Below, piece after piece: positions 34,066 to 37,466 of a stretch of DNA of 37,466 bases. The notes below the pieces were generated by a model. The model was not told the DNA's origin. It did not search any database and saw nothing but the letters and a program-made list of their open reading frames with translations. Both the position numbers and the translations under genes were made by a program. The stretch's first letter is position 1. Each line of letters opens with the position of its first letter. Source of the DNA: Marine Group II euryarchaeote MED-G35 (GTDB taxonomy: Archaea > Thermoplasmatota > Poseidoniia > Poseidoniales > Thalassarchaeaceae); the NCBI GenBank assembly GCA_002457155.1, contig NTJS01000014.1:1-37466 (forward strand), read 5' to 3'.

Positions 34066-34719
34066 ATGAGTATTTCACTTCGAGGCACCATGAACGCTGG
34101 ACGAGTATACGAAACAGGCGAGGTCCCTGCTGATGCTCACCTTCCCACCGAACACGGGGAGTTCAGAATCAGAGTATTTCACGAAGAAGAGACGGGTCTA
34201 GACCATGTTGCACTTCTGCTCGGAGACATGGAGGGCCCGGACCCAGTCCTAGTCAGAGTCCATTCTGAATGCCTTACCGGGGATGCTTTCAGCAGTCTGA
34301 GATGCGACTGTGGACCTCAACTACAGGCGGCAATGAGATTGATCCAAGAGATTGGTTGGGGATGCTTGATCTACCTAAGACAGGAGGGCAGGGGAATTGG
34401 CCTAAATGCAAAGATTCAGGCATACAACCTGCAAGACAGAGGTGCTGACACTTTGGAGGCGAACCTAATGCTGGGCCATCCAGCGGATGCCAGGGACTAC
34501 GGAATCGCCTCGGAGATGCTAGGTTCGGTCGGAATAGACAAGGTGAACCTGATGACGAACAACCCGGACAAGGTGGATCAGCTTTTGGAGTACGGAATAA
34601 ACGTGGTTGAGAGAATGCCATTAGTTGCTGGCGTGGGAGAGGGGAACGTAGACTACCTCTCGACCAAAGCAAGAAGAATGGGCCACAAGATCAGTGAAGA
34701 ATCCCTTGGAAAGGAATAA
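34066..34719 (+). CDS. ribA: GTP cyclohydrolase II (RibA)
   Basis: 217 aa from ATG 34066, standalone RibA length with no DHBP synthase fusion. Opens GTP to 2,5-diamino-6-ribosylamino-pyrimidinone 5'-phosphate, formate and pyrophosphate, the first step of riboflavin synthesis. The zinc site C-x10-C-x-C is exact (C69, C80, C82 in SECLTGDAFSSLRCDCG). YLRQEGRGIGL and MTNNPDK are the GTP-binding and catalytic blocks. Archaea usually use the unrelated GCH III (ArfA) for this step, so this is a bacterial-type enzyme, as reported in some euryarchaea. The track's GTG 34048 lies inside the TusA gene; ATG 34090 (MNAGRVYETG) is another possible start. Confidence 0.93.
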   Translation: MSISLRGTMNAGRVYETGEVPADAHLPTEHGEFRIRVFHEEETGLDHVALLLGDMEGPDPVLVRVHSECLTGDAFSSLRCDCGPQLQAAMRLIQEIGWGCLIYLRQEGRGIGLNAKIQAYNLQDRGADTLEANLMLGHPADARDYGIASEMLGSVGIDKVNLMTNNPDKVDQLLEYGINVVERMPLVAGVGEGNVDYLSTKARRMGHKISEESLGKE

Positions 34720-34721
34720 CC

Positions 34722-34797
34722 TGGGGCCGTGACCGGGACTCGAACCCGGGCCGGCGGGACCACAACCCACCGTGCTAACCGCTACACCATCACAGCC
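34722..34797 (-). tRNA. tRNA-His (anticodon GTG), with encoded G-1 and CCA
   Basis: On the minus strand: G-1, acceptor GCTGTGA pairing with TCACGGC, D arm GTGT...GCAC, anticodon stem GTGGG/CCCGC around loop TTGTGGT (anticodon GTG at 34763-34761), and T arm CCGGG-TTCGAGT-CCCGG. C73 opposite G-1 is the histidine identity pair, and CCA is encoded. No intron. Its 3' end is 2 nt from the ribA stop on the other strand. A TTGAAATACGG box lies ~38 nt upstream, within the leader of the next plus-strand gene. Confidence 0.96.
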
Positions 34798-34870
34798 AGA
34801 AGTAAGTCAGTCGTGTGTCGGCCCGTATTTCAACAGTTATGCTGTCAGCCTACGAGCCTAGTACCAACGC

Positions 34871-34880
34871 CTTGAAGCGG
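34871..34880 (+). promoter_or_regulatory. Promoter box of the CARDB-like surface protein gene
   Basis: CTTGAAGCGG ends 22 nt before ATG 34902. It lies inside the track's version of the ORF, which argues that translation starts at 34902 and not at GTG 34815 or ATG 34839. Confidence 0.45.
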
Positions 34881-34901
34881 GGAAAGCCTTCGTTCGTTGC
34901 G

Positions 34902-37268
34902 ATGAGGGATTACAGTGCCGCCTCAGCCCTCGCATTATTGACTGTAATTGCTCTGCTCTCCCCTATTGCTTCTGGCGATTCTGTGATATCTTCCGAGGAA
35001 GTCGAGATTCTCGAAGCAGGGAGTTTCCAGAATAGTTCCGATTGGTCGTTCAGCAGCACGAAGGGATTCACTTCGGAGCAGGCTGACTATACGGTTGGGA
35101 TGATTGCTGATGGTGAGATGTCTTTCACTCACTCCCGGCCGGACAACTTCGATGAATACACTTCTTGGGCTAGTAGTGGATGTGCAGACTGCAATGCCAC
35201 GTTCGGCGAACCTGACGGATTCTACTCATGGTCAAAGGGACCCGACATAACGATGGGGGGGTACAGTTTCTTAGGATTACATTCAATGGAGATCGAGAAT
35301 GTTTCGCTAGTTCTGCACATCTCTATCCCAGATGAGCTCCCCAGTGATGAGGTCAACGTAATTCTGCAAAACCAAGGATCGGACATCTTGGTAACGACAT
35401 TTGCAAGAACCCTCAGTGCTGTGAACAGGATGAGCAACCCCCTGGTTCTGGATCTGGATAGTTTCTTAGAGTGGGATTGGTCAAAGTTGGAACAGACACA
35501 ATTCAACGTAGACTACGTATCAGACAACCAGGGTGCTGATGACTCCGAAGTGCGGGTCGATGCTGTCGGACTGAGGGTTAAATTCCACCAGCCTTGGTTC
35601 TCGTTCGAGAACGCCAGAGCGGATCACTCCGTCATTCTGGATGAAGTCCCGGTAATAGACATCGGACCATACGAGGGAGATATCACTGGTCTTTCTCATG
35701 TTACCTGTGGACTGACTCCCGATAGTTCTGAGGGAGGTTTGTGGGAGTTCCATGTCACTCCACCGCCCAATCAAAATTTAGGTAGAATCCATGTCTTCGG
35801 AGTTGGGAATCACACGATTTGGACCTCATCAGTAGAATCTGGCGGGGAATATCATGAGATTGAACCTGGAAGGCTGATAGGGACTGCAAATTCGGAGCAA
35901 CACTTCAGAGTAGAAGTCAGTGATGGGTGTATTTCTGGAGTAAGGATTGACATTAACGATCCTCATTTGGTAGTCACAGGAAGTGTTTCTGGGGGTTTCG
36001 CTGGACTTTCAGGGGAATCCAGCAATATTTTGTTCGCAGTAGGAAAAATCCTGGTTCACTCTGAGGAGATGGATTCTGGTCAATTCTTAGTCTCCGTCCC
36101 AGTTGGGCATGCTCTACCGATGGAAGGTGAGGAGCTTAGGTTCGGAGTTGCGACTAGATTCCAGTGGTCATCCAACGGAACCGCGGAGAATACGGTTGTT
36201 CATATTAGTTCGATGTCAATTACTGGAGGATTCTCCATAGAATGGGACAGAGACCCATTCTGCGAGGAAATTGGGGACTTAACCCTAGTTGAGGATGGGG
36301 GAGGGCAGATTATCCCCCTATCGCCCATCTGCTCGGATGACATTACTGACTCCAATGACCTAATTGTAAGTGCTTCGACATCAGATGGCGATCTGCTCAA
36401 GGCTACCGGAGAAGGAAGCTCATTGACAATTGAACCAGGAGAAGAAGAGAATGGAATAGCTCAAGTCTTTGTTAAAGTAACTGACGAAGCAGGGAATTCT
36501 TGGGAAGGGTCATTTTCTGTGGAAATTCAAGAAGTTCTGGACCCCCCGCAAATAGTCCACATCCCAAGCACCCTATACATTGAACTAGGGGAATCACACG
36601 AGTTTACCCCGGATTTACTCGATCCAGACACATCACAGCTAACTATCACTACGAGTAAGTCTTGGGCCTCAGTGAGTGAGAACGGAACCATACTGATCGA
36701 ACCGGTGGAAATTGGGGAACACGTTCTGATCATCTCAATAAGTGACGGGACATCAGTAGTTACGAGGAATGTCGTTGTCTTTGTCACGGCAAAACCGGAT
36801 TTACTGGTCGAGTCAGTTGAGATTAGGGTAGGCGGTTCGGAATCACAGATGCTAACAAATGGTGATGTGATCGAAATTATTGGTTTCATTCGCAACCAAG
36901 GAAGAGGTTCTGCACAGAATGTCACCTTCTACTGCAGGATTGATGGCATCTTAGTCGGGACTGGGGCAATTTCTGATTTGGGGCCCGGGGATCTGAAAAT
37001 GGCAATCTGCGATTTGCAATTGGTGGAAACCTCTGATATTGCTACTTTCCAAATTGAAATTGATGGGACGAACTCGATCGAAGAGACCCTTGAGGGAAAC
37101 AACCTCCTCGAAATCACCATTCCAGTGGGAAATACCGAGGTAGGTCCTGAAGGTGGGGGCAAGGGTGCAACGGTTGTGATAATCTCATTACTCGTTTTGG
37201 TGATGTCGCTAGCCGCATTTCAACTGGGACCAAAGTCGTTGAAGAAGGATTTCAACCGTAGGAAATAG
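34902..37268 (+). CDS. Secreted, C-terminally membrane-anchored protein with CARDB-like domain
   Basis: 788 aa from ATG 34902. MRDYSAASALALLTVIALLSPIASGDS is a clear signal peptide, and the C-terminal VVIISLLVLVMSLAAF followed by PKSLKKDFNRRK is a membrane anchor with a positive cytoplasmic end. Most of the protein is extracellular beta-sandwich sequence. Around residues ~540-630 are cadherin/Ig-like segments (DPPQIVHIPSTLYIELGESHEFTPDLLDPDTS). Residues ~635-740 (PDLLVESVEIRVGG ... IRNQGRGSAQNVTFYCRIDG ... GTNSIEETLEGNN) are a good CARDB-type adhesion module. The upstream 29 residues in the track overlap the promoter box and would bury the signal peptide. Codon use appears more A/T-rich than in the giant gene. 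Ligand unknown. Confidence 0.82.
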   Translation: MRDYSAASALALLTVIALLSPIASGDSVISSEEVEILEAGSFQNSSDWSFSSTKGFTSEQADYTVGMIADGEMSFTHSRPDNFDEYTSWASSGCADCNATFGEPDGFYSWSKGPDITMGGYSFLGLHSMEIENVSLVLHISIPDELPSDEVNVILQNQGSDILVTTFARTLSAVNRMSNPLVLDLDSFLEWDWSKLEQTQFNVDYVSDNQGADDSEVRVDAVGLRVKFHQPWFSFENARADHSVILDEVPVIDIGPYEGDITGLSHVTCGLTPDSSEGGLWEFHVTPPPNQNLGRIHVFGVGNHTIWTSSVESGGEYHEIEPGRLIGTANSEQHFRVEVSDGCISGVRIDINDPHLVVTGSVSGGFAGLSGESSNILFAVGKILVHSEEMDSGQFLVSVPVGHALPMEGEELRFGVATRFQWSSNGTAENTVVHISSMSITGGFSIEWDRDPFCEEIGDLTLVEDGGGQIIPLSPICSDDITDSNDLIVSASTSDGDLLKATGEGSSLTIEPGEEENGIAQVFVKVTDEAGNSWEGSFSVEIQEVLDPPQIVHIPSTLYIELGESHEFTPDLLDPDTSQLTITTSKSWASVSENGTILIEPVEIGEHVLIISISDGTSVVTRNVVVFVTAKPDLLVESVEIRVGGSESQMLTNGDVIEIIGFIRNQGRGSAQNVTFYCRIDGILVGTGAISDLGPGDLKMAICDLQLVETSDIATFQIEIDGTNSIEETLEGNNLLEITIPVGNTEVGPEGGGKGATVVIISLLVLVMSLAAFQLGPKSLKKDFNRRK

Positions 37269-37404
37269 TCGGGCTTTTGGCAGAAATTGACTGTCGTTTG
37301 GCTGATAATCAGAGCAAATTAGGGAATGGTTATACAGGGATCGAAAGCGAAACCAAACTACCGCACTAGTGGCTTAGGCCGCGAATGCGGTGGTGTGTGA
37401 GAAA
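37269..37404. other. Intergenic spacer before the last gene
   Basis: 136 nt without a coding frame I can support. GTTATACAGGG (37329-37339) is TATA-like but lies 66 nt from the next ATG, implying a ~40-nt leader. That leader contains an inverted repeat, ACCGCA (37360-37365) with TGCGGT (37386-37391), and a small CCGC-GAAT-GCGG hairpin. Confidence 0.3.
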
Positions 37405-37466
37405 ATGATGGTATTGAAAATTAGGCTGGAAACAGACGAGTGGATCTACGAAGAGCACGAGTCCGC
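37405..37466 (+). CDS. Start of an unidentified gene, cut by the window end
   Basis: An open frame from ATGATG reads MMVLKIRLETDEWIYEEHES and runs off the right edge. In-frame GTG codons at 37390 and 37393 are alternative starts; a TAG at 37375 limits it upstream. Only about 20 residues are visible, charged and non-hydrophobic, too few to assign a family. Confidence 0.5.
   Translation, partial: MMVLKIRLETDEWIYEEHES

Noticed and set aside
34815-34901. Upstream GTG/ATG starts of the CARDB-like gene
   Set aside because: They would place 29 polar residues before the signal peptide and overlap the promoter box; ATG 34902 fits better.

Overview
This 37.5 kb window reads as chromosome of a euryarchaeon, most likely Marine Group II (Candidatus Poseidoniales). 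The archaeal markers are RNA polymerase subunit L (Rpo11), elongation factor 1-beta beside its usual zinc-ribbon neighbour, an archaeal-type TruD, a DUF2240 protein, and a tRNA-His with G-1 and encoded CCA. Mixed with these are bacterial-type genes: poxvirus/bacterial-like DNA topoisomerase IB, GTP cyclohydrolase II, a TusA-family protein, and a DEAD-box helicase with a DbpA-like tail. There are also very large Asp-box-rich surface proteins. That mixture is typical of Poseidoniales, but the assignment is inference from gene content, not a phylogeny. Packing is tight: three convergent gene pairs abut or overlap at their stop codons, and no gap exceeds about 140 bases.

Layout. 1-10056 is a housekeeping region: the 3' end of a sugar-nucleotide epimerase gene, RlmE, a cupin protein (-), zinc ribbon plus aEF1B, TruD and Rpo11 (both -), an HAE3/MMPL-type RND transporter, DUF2240 (-), then a HEAT-repeat protein, an unknown 95-aa protein and a DEAD-box helicase in one apparent operon. 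10137-32443 is the unusual part: an 873-aa soluble coiled-coil protein, a 6073-aa single-pass surface protein, and an MscS channel with a coiled-coil tail. 32486-37268 carries topoisomerase IB, TusA, GTP cyclohydrolase II, tRNA-His (-), and a second secreted, membrane-anchored protein. A further gene begins at the right edge.

The most interesting element is the 873-aa/6073-aa pair. The giant protein has a signal sequence, 21 cysteine-paired RCC1 blades that parse as 7 + (5+2) + 7 with other domains inserted in the middle propeller, several other propeller-like blocks, a long Ig-like/thrombospondin-3 calcium-binding stalk, one membrane segment near residues 5394-5415, then a cytoplasmic coiled coil and two COG3743-like helix-hairpin-helix modules. 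The gene immediately upstream encodes a cytosolic Lys/Ala/Glu coiled coil ending in the same module. This suggests an envelope-spanning scaffold with a matching cytoplasmic partner. A 10-bp perfect hairpin and a 14-bp perfect palindrome sit between the two genes, the palindrome directly against the presumed promoter of the giant gene.

Many genes have a box resembling TTGAAGCGG or CTAAAAAGGG whose end lies about 20-27 nt before the start codon, consistent with leaderless or nearly leaderless transcripts. Only a few starts have a clear Shine-Dalgarno sequence.
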